Position numbers and translations under genes: made by a program | Notes under the pieces: model-generated | The model's database searches: none | What the model was told of the DNA's origin: nothing | The model's input: only the letters and a program-made list of their open reading frames with translations | Source of the DNA: DATMNR01 sp963702765 | GTDB taxonomy: Bacteria; Chloroflexota; Ktedonobacteria; Ktedonobacterales; Ktedonobacteraceae | DNA length: 64,000 bases | Assembly (NCBI GenBank): GCA_963702765.1 | Contig: CAVPEB010000014.1 | Coordinates: forward strand, 35,485 to 99,484 | Direction of reading: 5' to 3' | In this document: positions 37,323-46,476 of the stretch, piece by piece | Layout: the number at the start of each line of letters is the position of its first letter | How positions within the stretch are numbered: the first letter of the stretch is position 1

Positions 37323-37730
37323 CTAAAATGGACTTCCATTACCATCCTGGTCAAGTTTTGCCTGATACTCTTGCCAGGTTACTCTGTCCCATATTTCAAT
37401 ATGATCGCGTACCCCCGCCACAGTTACTTCGCTATCCAACCCCGCATAGGCTCGCAATCTGCCTGGTATGACCAGTCTTCCCTGTCCATCCAGTTCCACC
37501 TCGCTCGCGCTCGGATAAATCCGTCGTTCAAAATCCCGCAAATCCTCGCTCGTTTTCCCCTCCACCAATTCAGCAGACTTCTCTTCCCAGCGTTGCATTG
37601 TATATACTGATAAACATGTTCCCATGCCTTTACTAATGACTGCACCTTTCTCCAACTGGCCGCGAAATCGAGCAGGCACCGCCATTCGTCCTTTAGCATC
37701 GATTGTGTGATCGAATTGACCGAGAAACAT
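37323..37730 (-). CDS. mraZ: Transcriptional regulator MraZ
   Basis: MraZ is an AbrB-fold DNA-binding protein that represses its own dcw operon. At 135 residues, two SpoVT/AbrB-like halves are visible: FLGQFDHTIDAKGRMAVPARFR and ASEVELDGQGRLVIPGRLRAYAGLD. Each has the DxKGR/DGQGR DNA-contacting loop. It is the first gene of the cluster. A phased array of its expected GTGGG operator boxes lies about 130-190 bases upstream, so autoregulation is well supported. Confidence 0.97.
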   Translation of the reverse strand: MFLGQFDHTIDAKGRMAVPARFRGQLEKGAVISKGMGTCLSVYTMQRWEEKSAELVEGKTSEDLRDFERRIYPSASEVELDGQGRLVIPGRLRAYAGLDSEVTVAGVRDHIEIWDRVTWQEYQAKLDQDGNGSPF

Positions 37731-37843
37731 ATTTACAGAACCTTCAGCTAAACCACTTCCTGAATGGTATCATTTGCCATATGTGTATTCATGATGTTCA
37801 CTCATATCCTGAGAGAACCAATACTTCCTCTACGCCCAGGCTT

Positions 37844-37923
37844 CTTATACCATTTAGCCCCACTACCAGGTCACTTTCTCCACTTTGAGAGAAACTTCAC
37901 CACTATTCCCCACTTTTCCCCAC
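37844..37923 (-). promoter_or_regulatory. dcw promoter with phased GTGGG boxes (MraZ operator)
   Basis: On the minus strand GTGGG-type pentamers lie in strict 10-base phase: 37923-37919 GTGGG, 37913-37909 GTGGG, 37903-37899 GTGGT, 37883-37879 GTGGA and 37863-37859 GTGGG. Direct GTGGG repeats with 5-base spacers are the established MraZ binding site. The last box lies between a possible -35 (TGACCT, 37873-37868) and a -10 (TATAAG, 37849-37844), where binding would block polymerase. Confidence 0.8.
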
Positions 37924-37958
37924 CTCGATTATAACATTATTTTTCGCTTTCAGAGAAG

Positions 37959-38010
37959 GGTGTTATCCACCAATTTTTCACACATACGTGGATAACTTGT
38001 GGATAACACC
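37959..38010. promoter_or_regulatory. Cluster of three DnaA-box-like sites in a 12-bp inverted repeat
   Basis: TTATCCACC (37963-37971), CGTGGATAA (37987-37995) and TGTGGATAA (37998-38006, a perfect DnaA box on the minus strand) lie within 45 bases of AT-rich DNA. GGTGTTATCCAC (37959-37970) and GTGGATAACACC (37999-38010) are perfect inverted repeats. The site lies between the dcw operator and the divergent gene at 38245. It could be DnaA control of division genes or part of an origin; dnaA and dnaN are not in the window. Confidence 0.65.
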
Positions 38011-38244
38011 TAATTCAGATGTTTAAATATGCACAAAAAGAAACAGATTGAGGTGAAAAATCACATAGGTACCTTCACTGCTTGCTTGATGTGACAAAAC
38101 ATAGAGTATTAACGTTTTATTAGTACACAAGCCTGTCCAATAATTCATTTAATTGAAGTGAGTGTCTGGCGGTTTTGCGAAGCATATTTTTTACCGGGGT
38201 GTGAACAAGAGCATTGTGCGGTTGCTGGTGAGAAGAGGAAGCAT

Positions 38245-41200
38245 ATGAGTCAGTGTTTGCGTTGCAGCAAACTATGTGAACCCACTGCTGTATTTTGTGA
38301 AGAATGCCGGTCACTGTTACGTTTTCAACTTCGACAGAGACCTCATTTGTATGCTTCGCAGGAGGCTCACTCATCTACAAACGACGAACTTCCCACCGTA
38401 CCAGAACACGTGAGTGTTCAAGGGGATCCACTCGAGCGCATTACCAGTCCCTTACCAAGCAACAGAGTTACCGATCTCACACAACCTCAGCCATTGACTG
38501 TGCAACCTGACCTTGTAGAGCAAGCCGTTACCAGGTTGAACGAAGCAGCGTATCTTATCGAGCAAGAAGAAGACCAGAATAGGTATGAGCGTAAACCTCG
38601 TCCTTATTCGCGCGCTTCTCGTCTTTCACCGATCGTTGACATTTCAGCGGATATTCGTCGTGAGAGTACCCCTTTACCCAAAATTCCAGGCGCTTCAGAA
38701 AATAATGGCCCTGCCTCTGCTCTTGTAAATTCAAATTCCGCTTTGCCAGATTACTGGCCCTGGTTAGATGACGATACTGATGAAAAAGAGAACGATATAT
38801 GGGCTAACCGCACAGACCCTCTTATCTCGCGCCGGGTTCCTACTAGCTCGGAATCAGCGAGAATCGAAGAAGAGGATATGCGGCGCGCGCTGGCTGATAG
38901 AATATCAACACGGGAATTTCCCGTTCCATTTATGCGGCGTCATTCTTCACACTTGCGCATCGCCTTTATTGCGCTTGCAATTTTCGCACTCATAGCTTTG
39001 GTAGTGGATGGTCTTTTACTCAATGTTGCTTTTAATCATTCACACAATAACGCATCTAACGGATATCCGACACTGACACTTTCTACTAACGCAGCCTCAG
39101 CAGGAAGCATAGTAATAGTGACACTACATAATTTTTCTTCATCGGCGCGTGTGGTCATAACTCATGACATCCAGATACCAATTGAGATCAACGGCAGTTC
39201 ATCGATCACTACCAATGATCTTGGTAGTGCCACTTTCCGGTTGGTCATCGACACAACCTGGGGACCGGGTTTCCATTTGATCGTCGCTGAAGATGTCAAC
39301 TTGCGCACGACCGCCAGCGCGAACCTGCAAATTACCGGTGAAGGTGTCTCGCGTCCGGCACACCTGTTGATCGACACGACGCCACTCATGTTGGGTGCAG
39401 GCTACGTTGGCACGAATACGATTCGCCCATTCACATTAGCCAACAGTGGCGGCGGCTCGATCAGTTGGTCCGCAAACAGCGATGCACCATGGTTGCTGGT
39501 TGCACCCAGTCAGGGTATCTTCAGCCAACAGCAAGCCATCTCGATAGCGGTGGAGCGCCTCGGGCTCAAGCCAGGCGATTACCACGGAAGTCTCACCATC
39601 TCTTCGAATGTCGGTCCTCCCCAGCATATCGAGGTCGAGATGAGCGTGCAACCATTACCTGCCAATGCCGGGCCTGTTCTGGCTGTCACACCCGCGCTGC
39701 TCTCGTTTACTACCAGCGATGGACAGCAGTATCTCCCTCCACAAACGCTGACTGTAAGCAACCCTGGTTCGCAAGCATTGAACTGGTCGCTGACCCCTGC
39801 GCAAGGGCTGAACTGCCCCTGGTTGAATGTGTCACAATCAACAGGAACGGTTCCACCTGGAGCTTCCCGATCACTGTCGGTCAACGTCCAGAGCCAATGC
39901 TTACTTCCAGGTGCCTATAGCACCCCGCTCACATTTACCGCCAATAGCGCCATCGACACCTCGCAGGAGGTCACTGTCTCGATGGTGGTGCAGCCACGCT
40001 GTAGCCTGATCACCAGTACCGGGTTTCTGGCTTTTACTGTGGTCGCGGGACAGACGACTCTGGCCAATCAATCCTTCAGCTTGAATGCAACCGCCAGTTG
40101 TGCTGGAGCTTCGATTCCGTGGAGTTATTCACGTACAGCACCCTGGATATCCGTTACTCCTGGTAACGGACAGTTAAAAGGAACGACCAGTTCAGTTGTA
40201 ACGGCCAGTGTAAACGCGGCAGGGTTAGCGCCATCAAAGAACCCATATTATGCCGATCTCTCATTTGTCTTCGGACAGAGTTCACTCACCGTCCTGGCAC
40301 AGTTGACCGTTCAACCCGCGCCACCAATGGCGCCAATTATGAGCGCGTCCCCGTTGAGCCTGAATTTTAGCAATATCCAGGGACAACCCGACCCCACAGG
40401 TCAGGTGGTCACCATTACCAATAATGGACGAAGCCCCCTGAGCTGGCATGTGACGGCTACACCTTTCTTACCCACATTCGTCTGGCTTGGCGCCTCACCA
40501 GCAGCCAGCACGATTGCTCCAGGGCAGTCTGGGCAGGTTACCGTCCATGTCTACACGGCACAACTAACACCAGGTAACTATGTGGGACAAATTACGCTTA
40601 ACGGCACAGATGCACATGGAAATGCTGCTCCGGGAAGTCCGCAGACTATTGTGGTCAACCTGGTCATGCAACCTCCCTGCACACTTTCGCCACCCTCTTC
40701 AAGCGCGCTCTCCTTCAGTGCAGTGCAGAGCGCATCAACTAACCCTGTTGCGCAGACTGTCCTTTTCACAGGCACAGGCAGTTGTGTGTGGCCGCTCACC
40801 TGGAAAACGAGCGTTGCACCATCCGCAAGCTGGTTAACACAAAATTCATCGAGCGGCACCATTGGTGGAGCCGGGCAGTCGGGCAGTGTTGGGATCGCGG
40901 CGAACATCGCTGGACTGGTCGCAGGCACCTATAACACAACCGTGACCATTACTGCCAGTGACGCAAATGGTGTCACGGTTCAGGGAAGCACGCAACCCGT
41001 TACGGTGACGCTCACTGTTTTACCCCCCTGCCTGCTCTCGAGACCTACTCCAACCACGCTGGCTTTTTCGCTAGCTCAGGGACAGACAAGCTCAAGTGCC
41101 CTGTCAATAGGGTTGAGCGAGAGCGGCACCTGCGCGCGTCCCGTTGCCTGGCAAGCCACGACGAGTCGTTCCTGGCTCTCCCTGACAACTACCTCGGGCA

Positions 41201-41637
41201 CGGATACTGGCGCTGGTTTTTCCTTCGGGGTCAATGCATCTGCGGTGAATATCACTCCAGGCATGTATACTGGCACCTCACCATAGCGGCGACTGATAGC
41301 AATGACTCGACGGTGGGAAGCGCGCAATCTGTGACAGTCACCCTCAAGGTGACAGGTTTCAACATCAGTGGAACCGTGCTGGCCTGTCCAGCTTCAGAAC
41401 TGCGCCACACCACAGGCGCTCGCAGGAGCCACGGTGACAGTCACGAACGGTAGCACCACGATTGCGACCACGACTGCCGATGCTTCTGGCAACTACAGCT
41501 TCTCGAACATCCCATCAGGGACATATACGATCACGGCTGCAGGCTATGATGCAACAAATACACACTACACTGGAACCATCACACTCCCCTGACAGGTAAT
41601 ACTTCCGGGCAAACTATCAATGTCCTCCCCGGATAAT
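38245..41637 (+). CDS. Zinc-ribbon, membrane-anchored Ig-like (BACON-type) repeat protein; 3' end frameshifted
   Basis: ATG 38245 follows AGAGGAAG. A zinc ribbon (CLRCSKLCEPTAVFCEEC) opens a ~235-residue cytosolic polar region, then one membrane helix (LRIAFIALAIFALIALVVDGL). The rest (~770 residues) is exported beta-sandwich repeats with BACON-like cores such as ISWSANSDAPWLLVAPSQG, LNWSLTPAQGLNCPWLNVS and LSWHVTATPFLPTFVWLGAS. The frame ends at 41286. Shifting frame near 41275, near 41390 and at the CCCC run 41586-41589 restores a final Ig repeat and a carboxypeptidase-regulatory-like domain (AGATVTVTNGSTTI...ASGNYSFSNIPSGTYTITA) to a stop near 41637. It is probably a surface sensor or adhesin. 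Confidence 0.75.
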
Positions 41638-41756
41638 TAATTCATTTTTGTAAAAACTTCAAGAATCCAGTAATAACCTCTTGCAAACTATCTGAAGATG
41701 TGTATTAATGTATCAGCATGTACCAATTTACCGGTGGATACTTTACCTATTTTTGT

Positions 41757-41792
41757 AAGCTGAACCATATCCTGAGGATATTGGATCAGCTT
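41757..41792. other. Long hairpin between two Ig-repeat genes
   Basis: AAGCTGA (41757-41763) pairs with TCAGCTT (41786-41792), enclosing an inner ATATCC/GGATAT stem with a TGA loop. No T-tract follows, so it is either a transcript-stabilising structure or a weak terminator in the ~200-base gap before the gene at 41837. Confidence 0.4.
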
Positions 41793-41836
41793 CGATGACA
41801 CTTTGAATGATGTTTCAGTAAAACTGAGGAGTTTGA

Positions 41837-43561
41837 ATGGATACCAAGCGCTGCTTGAGATGCCATAAGTTACTACGAGCCGACGCTCAGAAGTGCAGCC
41901 TTTGTGGATATGTCTTCTTACAGGCGCCTGTAAGGCGCAGTAGTAAAGCTACAAATGGATCTCGTCAACCAGCAACAGCTTCGTTTCCCTCAAATGCTCC
42001 TGCCTCACCACATCGTGCCGGGCATTACTCAGGTTTACATCCGGAAGACCAACCATACCAGTCGAGTTTCATGCCAATTCTGCGCCCTCCAGCTATCACA
42101 CGTCGTCTGGACGAACAGGAATCAGAGGATGTCCTTGAGCCGGTAGCTGTTTCTTCAGCCCCTCTTCAAGAGGTACATGAAGCAGAACGGGAACAAACAC
42201 CAAAGCGCTACATAGCTACTCCCGTTCCAACGCTTTCACCAATGCCACAACGCTCCACGAGTGTGTTATCCCCAATGCATACTCCTTTGCCTTTAGTTGA
42301 GGTTGAACCGCTTCAGCCGGAACCAGAGCCGACTCTACATGAGCAAATAACTGCGCCCTTGCCTGTACAGGCACGCCTGACAGGCAAATATCAACCGCGA
42401 GGTCGCATTACACGAGTTTTATTCATTGCTGCAATACTTTTGTTTCTCGTAGCATCAAGTATCTTAATGTATCTAGTTGTCTTTGCTGGAGCAGGAAAAC
42501 AGGTGCATCCATCTGCAAATGTTGCTCATTCTGGCAACCAGCAAGGACAACTTGCTGAGCCACAGTTGAAATTATCCACTTCGCACATTGATTTCGGTGC
42601 GTCAAACACACAACATGCCCTGACTCTGATGAATGCCGGAGGTCAGCAAGTCAACTGGCAGGCTGGGATTGATAGCAATAGCTCATGGCTGAGTATTTCA
42701 CCCACCTATGGTACATTATCCAAACAGGATACAGCTACTATAACGGTACATCGAAGCAATTTGGCTGTACAGGCATATACTGGTTATATTAATTTCTTCC
42801 AGCAAGGAACGAATATTCCTTTGACGCTGAAGGTCACGATGAGCGTCACTAGATTATCTGCTACTGTGACCGCCAGCCCTTCACCTATTCCGACTGTTGG
42901 TCCCTCGCCCTTACCAGCTATGGCTATCTCAACCAATGCGCTGACATTCAATGCTATCCAGGGCAACAATCCGGCACAGCAGGCGTTTACCCTGTCCAAC
43001 CCAGGCAATGCCCCGCTCAACTGGGCAATTACAGGGGACGCAAACGTAAATACCTTACTATCCATATCACCAAAGAGTGGAAACCTTCCATCTGGAAGTA
43101 GTATTCCAATCACCGTTACACCAAATGTCGGTTCATCAAAAGCCGGGGTAATCAATGCAACCTTTACCATGCAGGATACCGATCCAGGAACCGTCGTGAA
43201 GAGCCAGCAGGTGGCGGTGAAGATTACCATTAGCAACCAGGCTTTAATCAGTGTTTCAACTACGAACATTCTATGCAATCTGAATAGCACTACCACCAGC
43301 TCCACGACGCAACTTCGCATTACAAATTCGGGATCAGCAGCACTCGATTGGACACTATTGTCTCAACCTTTGCCCTCGTGGATCTCTGTCGATACTACAA
43401 GTGGCACGCTCCCATCTGGCTACATTGCGTTTGTCAATATAGCCTGTAATAACCCGGGACTCCAGGCTGGCACCTATACGTATACTCTGGTAGTGAGCGA
43501 TACTGACCCCAAATCACCGGTCGCACCTCAGAATGTGTTGATAACACTCACTGTAACGTAG
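41837..43561 (+). CDS. Zinc-ribbon, membrane-anchored Ig-like (BACON-type) repeat protein
   Basis: This 574-residue protein has the same architecture as its upstream neighbour. A four-cysteine zinc ribbon (CLRCHKLLRADAQKCSLCGY) leads into a proline-rich cytosolic region (~190 residues), then a membrane helix (VLFIAAILLFLVASSILMYLVV). Three beta-sandwich repeats follow, with cores VNWQAGIDSNSSWLSISPTYG, LNWAITGDANVNTLLSISP and LDWTLLSQPLPSWISVDTTSG; Pro/Thr linkers separate them. The repeats resemble BACON or ASPM-like domains, which are often carbohydrate- or protein-binding. It is intact. The pair suggests duplication followed by change in repeat number. Confidence 0.75.
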   Translation: MDTKRCLRCHKLLRADAQKCSLCGYVFLQAPVRRSSKATNGSRQPATASFPSNAPASPHRAGHYSGLHPEDQPYQSSFMPILRPPAITRRLDEQESEDVLEPVAVSSAPLQEVHEAEREQTPKRYIATPVPTLSPMPQRSTSVLSPMHTPLPLVEVEPLQPEPEPTLHEQITAPLPVQARLTGKYQPRGRITRVLFIAAILLFLVASSILMYLVVFAGAGKQVHPSANVAHSGNQQGQLAEPQLKLSTSHIDFGASNTQHALTLMNAGGQQVNWQAGIDSNSSWLSISPTYGTLSKQDTATITVHRSNLAVQAYTGYINFFQQGTNIPLTLKVTMSVTRLSATVTASPSPIPTVGPSPLPAMAISTNALTFNAIQGNNPAQQAFTLSNPGNAPLNWAITGDANVNTLLSISPKSGNLPSGSSIPITVTPNVGSSKAGVINATFTMQDTDPGTVVKSQQVAVKITISNQALISVSTTNILCNLNSTTTSSTTQLRITNSGSAALDWTLLSQPLPSWISVDTTSGTLPSGYIAFVNIACNNPGLQAGTYTYTLVVSDTDPKSPVAPQNVLITLTVT

Positions 43562-43679
43562 AAGTTGACGCCCATTTCCCCCTGTGCTACACTCGTAACA
43601 GGTAGAGGTGAGCTTCAATCAACCTATCCTATTTTCTCAAGCCTCTACAGTGAAAGTTTTGATTTCGGAGGATAGAGCA

Positions 43680-43985
43680 GTGCCTACTATTACATTTGTG
43701 CGCGAGAATAAACAGGTGGAAGTTCCTGAAGGTGATCATGTCCGTTACCCGGCGCTTGAGAATGATGTTCCAGTCTACTGTGGTTTGTGGAAATATGCGA
43801 ACTGTCATGGCAACGGCCTGTGTGGAACTGATCGCGTAGCGGTCTCTCCTTCAACAAACACGAACGAACTGACATTTCAAGAAAAATTCTGGTTACGCAA
43901 GGATCTCAAAAAGAATCCTAATATACGTCTTGCATGCCAGGTTCAGATTTTTGGTGATATAAACGTCGATACGCAATGTGGTTAA
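43680..43985 (+). CDS. 2Fe-2S ferredoxin-like protein lacking one cluster cysteine
   Basis: GTG 43680 lies behind CGGAGGATAGAGCA; an open frame upstream to 43608 would include that site. The 101-residue product begins PTITFVRENKQVEVPEG like plant-type ferredoxin-domain proteins. It has the cluster loop NCHGNGLCGTDRV and the final LACQVQIFGD. Such loops normally read C-x5-C-x2-C with a distant fourth Cys; here the third position is Asp (codon GAT). An extra Cys is present seven residues before the loop (YCGLWKYANC) and might substitute. It is either an electron carrier with altered ligation or one that has lost its cluster. Confidence 0.7.
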   Translation: MPTITFVRENKQVEVPEGDHVRYPALENDVPVYCGLWKYANCHGNGLCGTDRVAVSPSTNTNELTFQEKFWLRKDLKKNPNIRLACQVQIFGDINVDTQCG

Positions 43986-44014
43986 AGCTGTACGGGTGAC
44001 AATACAGATTAAGA

Positions 44015-44999
44015 CTACGACTGGCCAGGTTCAACAACGAAGAAGAGTGTGACGGCAAACTGGCCGTTCCAGTACAACTCCACCTTTCCTTCCGCAGACT
44101 GTAAATATTGCATCGGGAAATAGCCGCTCGATGCTTCTTTGATGGGCGTTGACGTAGACATCTGGTAGAAATTGTTGTTGGTAAACCACCTGGCAGTCAC
44201 AATCCCTGGCGATTTAGGATGCACGCTATACGTCAGGAAAATTGTGTCCCCTACTTTGAATTGATTCGTCGGAACCCGCGGTTGAGCAGTTGCCTGGTCA
44301 ATCTGGGATGCAGTTGCAGCCGAATTAATGATCTGAGAGGCAGGTCCGAACGTGGGCATCGCGAGCGGGAACGGGTAATGTTGAGGACTGAGCTGTTTTG
44401 ATATTATCTGGTCTGGCGTCGCCGTAAATCTGGTGCAAAAAAGTGAGCTTGCCAGTGGCTTTGGCATAGAATCCCGCCCCTGTACAGAGCAAGACGGATA
44501 CGATAATCACACTAATCAACCCGCTGATCGCGCGATAGGGAGGGATAATAGCGCGAGGTTTAGTATACATTGCTGGAACATGAATTGGCGCTTCCCCTTC
44601 TGGCAAAGCAGGTACCATCGATGCGTTTTCAATCCCCTTGTGGATGATTGGTAGACTAGAGGAAGTTACTTTCAGAGCTTGCTGCGGAGGTGTAATTCCA
44701 CCCTGGTATTGCACAGGCAGCATTGAAGGATTCTGTTGTTGTAACGACCCGGGCGCTGGTTGCGGTGCCATAACCTGACCCCACAATGCATTATCATTCA
44801 CTCCACTTTGAAATGAACCCTGTGGCATCTGGTTACCCCATCCATTGCCAGAGGCAGGTGTAATTGGGCCTCCCCAGGAAGCACCAGGAGGTATCTGATT
44901 TTGCCCGCCCGCATTTCCTGCCAATGGGGAAGGAGCATTGCACTGTTGGCAATGCGCATTATTGGCTGGTCTGAAGGCATTGCAGAAGGGGCAAAGCAT
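44015..44999 (-). CDS. Zinc-ribbon single-pass membrane protein, interrupted by a frameshift
   Basis: ATG 44999 follows AAAAGGA. The protein starts with a zinc ribbon (MLCPFCNAFRPANNAHCQQCNAPSP without gaps between its two CxxC pairs). A long Gln/Pro/Gly-rich cytosolic region follows, then one membrane helix (ISGLISVIIVSVLLCTGAGFYA). The first frame ends at 44325. A one-base shift at about 44370-44400 continues into PFPLAMPTFGPASQ, FKVGDTIFLTYSVHP and VELYWNGQFAVTLFFVVEP, an extracytoplasmic Ig-like domain ending at 44015. It is a third member of the zinc-ribbon/helix/beta-domain group in this region, on the opposite strand. Confidence 0.7.
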
Positions 45000-45107
45000 A
45001 AGATTCATTCCTTTTTGCGCGGAATCTGAAGGACTTCGCGACGTAATATGTTCTATTCGTTCTTTCGTTCTCAATAATGTACAGTAACACCAGCGCCCTG
45101 GTGGGTC

Positions 45108-45180
45108 AAGATTTGCCTCAAATCTTAGGGCAAAATGGCTATCTCATCTTAATTAAACGTATTTCAAGACATGTCTTGAA
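45108..45180. promoter_or_regulatory. Hairpin and perfect 18-bp palindrome upstream of small gene
   Basis: AAGATTTG-CCT-CAAATCTT forms a tight hairpin at 45108-45126. TTCAAGACATGTCTTGAA (45163-45180) is a perfect palindrome. They lie between divergent genes (44999 minus, 45256 plus), so the palindrome could be an operator shared by both. Confidence 0.4.
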
Positions 45181-45255
45181 TCACTGAAGATGCGCATGTT
45201 ACCATAAAAGGGAAGAAAACAATTCTGAGATCTCTTGAAATGCAGATTCGACTCG

Positions 45256-45486
45256 ATGACCATGTCAGAAACACAAGAACAATGGTATAACAGACAGGCA
45301 ATTGAGCATCTGGCACAGCATATTCCGTTTGAAATGGACATTGCCAGTAAGGCAGAACAAATAGAAATGCTGCGCGGGCTTGTTATTCGACATGGGCGTG
45401 AGATGGAACCGGAATTGTTTGGCTTCGAGGCTCGTAGCGAACTTATGCGTCTGGGTTTATGGGACCGCATTGGTCCACAATTGTAG
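45256..45486 (+). CDS. Small protein of unknown function
   Basis: About 76 residues from ATG 45256 (ATG 45262 is also possible; no clear ribosome site precedes either). It is hydrophilic and mostly helical: EQWYNRQAIEHLAQHIP, MDIASKAEQIEMLRGLVIRHG and ELFGFEARSELMRLGLWDRI. There is no membrane segment and no motif I recognise. It lies 78 bases before the proline dehydrogenase gene, in the same direction. Confidence 0.5.
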   Translation: MTMSETQEQWYNRQAIEHLAQHIPFEMDIASKAEQIEMLRGLVIRHGREMEPELFGFEARSELMRLGLWDRIGPQL

Positions 45487-45564
45487 ATGAGTTTTGTGCT
45501 ATCATACATAGAAATGGATGCCGTTCAACGTATGTTAGTTTATTTTATATAAAGGGGGGCAAGG

Positions 45565-46476
45565 ATGCTCAAGGGTACACTGGTGTATCTGGCTCACAAT
45601 GATGCCATGCGTAACTTTGTTATACATAACAGAGCTACGCGGGCAGTTTCTCGCCGATTTGTAGCTGGCGAAGTAATAGACGATGCGATTGAAGCAACCC
45701 GTGCGCTCAACCAGATGAAGATGCACGTTTCACTCGATCATCTTGGCGAAAACGTCACCGATGCAAAAGAAGCCATTTCTGCTGCCCAGGATTATATCGC
45801 AATACTTGATCGCATTAAACGGGCAGACGTAGATGCCAATATCTCAATCAAGCTCACTGCGCTTGGCCTGGATATCTCGCAGGAGTTATGCGAACAGAAC
45901 GTATGTCGTATTCTCGAGTACGCGCAGCAGTTTCCCATTTTCGTACGTATCGATATGGAGGCTTCTGCATACAATGATCAAACAGTGGATATCACTTTGC
46001 GCATGCATAAACAATATGAACACGTGGGTACAGTAATCCAATCATGCATGCATAGTAGCAAGAAGCACATCGAGCAACTGAACGCGCAGGGAGTACGGGT
46101 GCGCCTCGTGAAGGGAGCCTACAAAGAGCCAAAAACGGTAGCGTTTCAACAAAAGAGTGAAGTCGATCATAACTTTGTCCGTCTTATGTCTATGCTACTC
46201 CAACGTGGCAATTATCCTGCCATCGCGACACAAGATGAAGCAATCATCAACGCAACCTGCAAATTCGCGCGTGATAACGGTATCAGCAAATCCGCATTTG
46301 AATTTCAAATGCTTTACGGCATTCGTCGTGATTTGCAGGAGAAGTTAGTAAGTCAGGGTTATAATTTGCGTATTTATGTCCCTTATGGTTCGCAGTGGTA
46401 TCCCTATCTGATGCGTCGTATGGCGGAACGCCCTGCCAACCTGTTTTTTATCCTGAGCAATGCGATACGAAGATGA
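45565..46476 (+). CDS. Proline dehydrogenase
   Basis: Proline dehydrogenase oxidises proline to pyrroline-5-carboxylate with FAD and passes electrons to the quinone pool. The 303-residue monofunctional enzyme has the barrel motifs NISIKLTALGLD, FVRIDMEASAYNDQT, VRLVKGAYKEP (phosphate/FAD contact), YPAIATQDE, FEFQMLYGIRR and the C-terminal RIYVPYGSQWYPYLMRRMAERP. An AAAGGGGGG site precedes the ATG. No pyrroline-5-carboxylate dehydrogenase is nearby. The stop overlaps the NlpC/P60 start (ATGA). Confidence 0.95.
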   Translation: MLKGTLVYLAHNDAMRNFVIHNRATRAVSRRFVAGEVIDDAIEATRALNQMKMHVSLDHLGENVTDAKEAISAAQDYIAILDRIKRADVDANISIKLTALGLDISQELCEQNVCRILEYAQQFPIFVRIDMEASAYNDQTVDITLRMHKQYEHVGTVIQSCMHSSKKHIEQLNAQGVRVRLVKGAYKEPKTVAFQQKSEVDHNFVRLMSMLLQRGNYPAIATQDEAIINATCKFARDNGISKSAFEFQMLYGIRRDLQEKLVSQGYNLRIYVPYGSQWYPYLMRRMAERPANLFFILSNAIRR

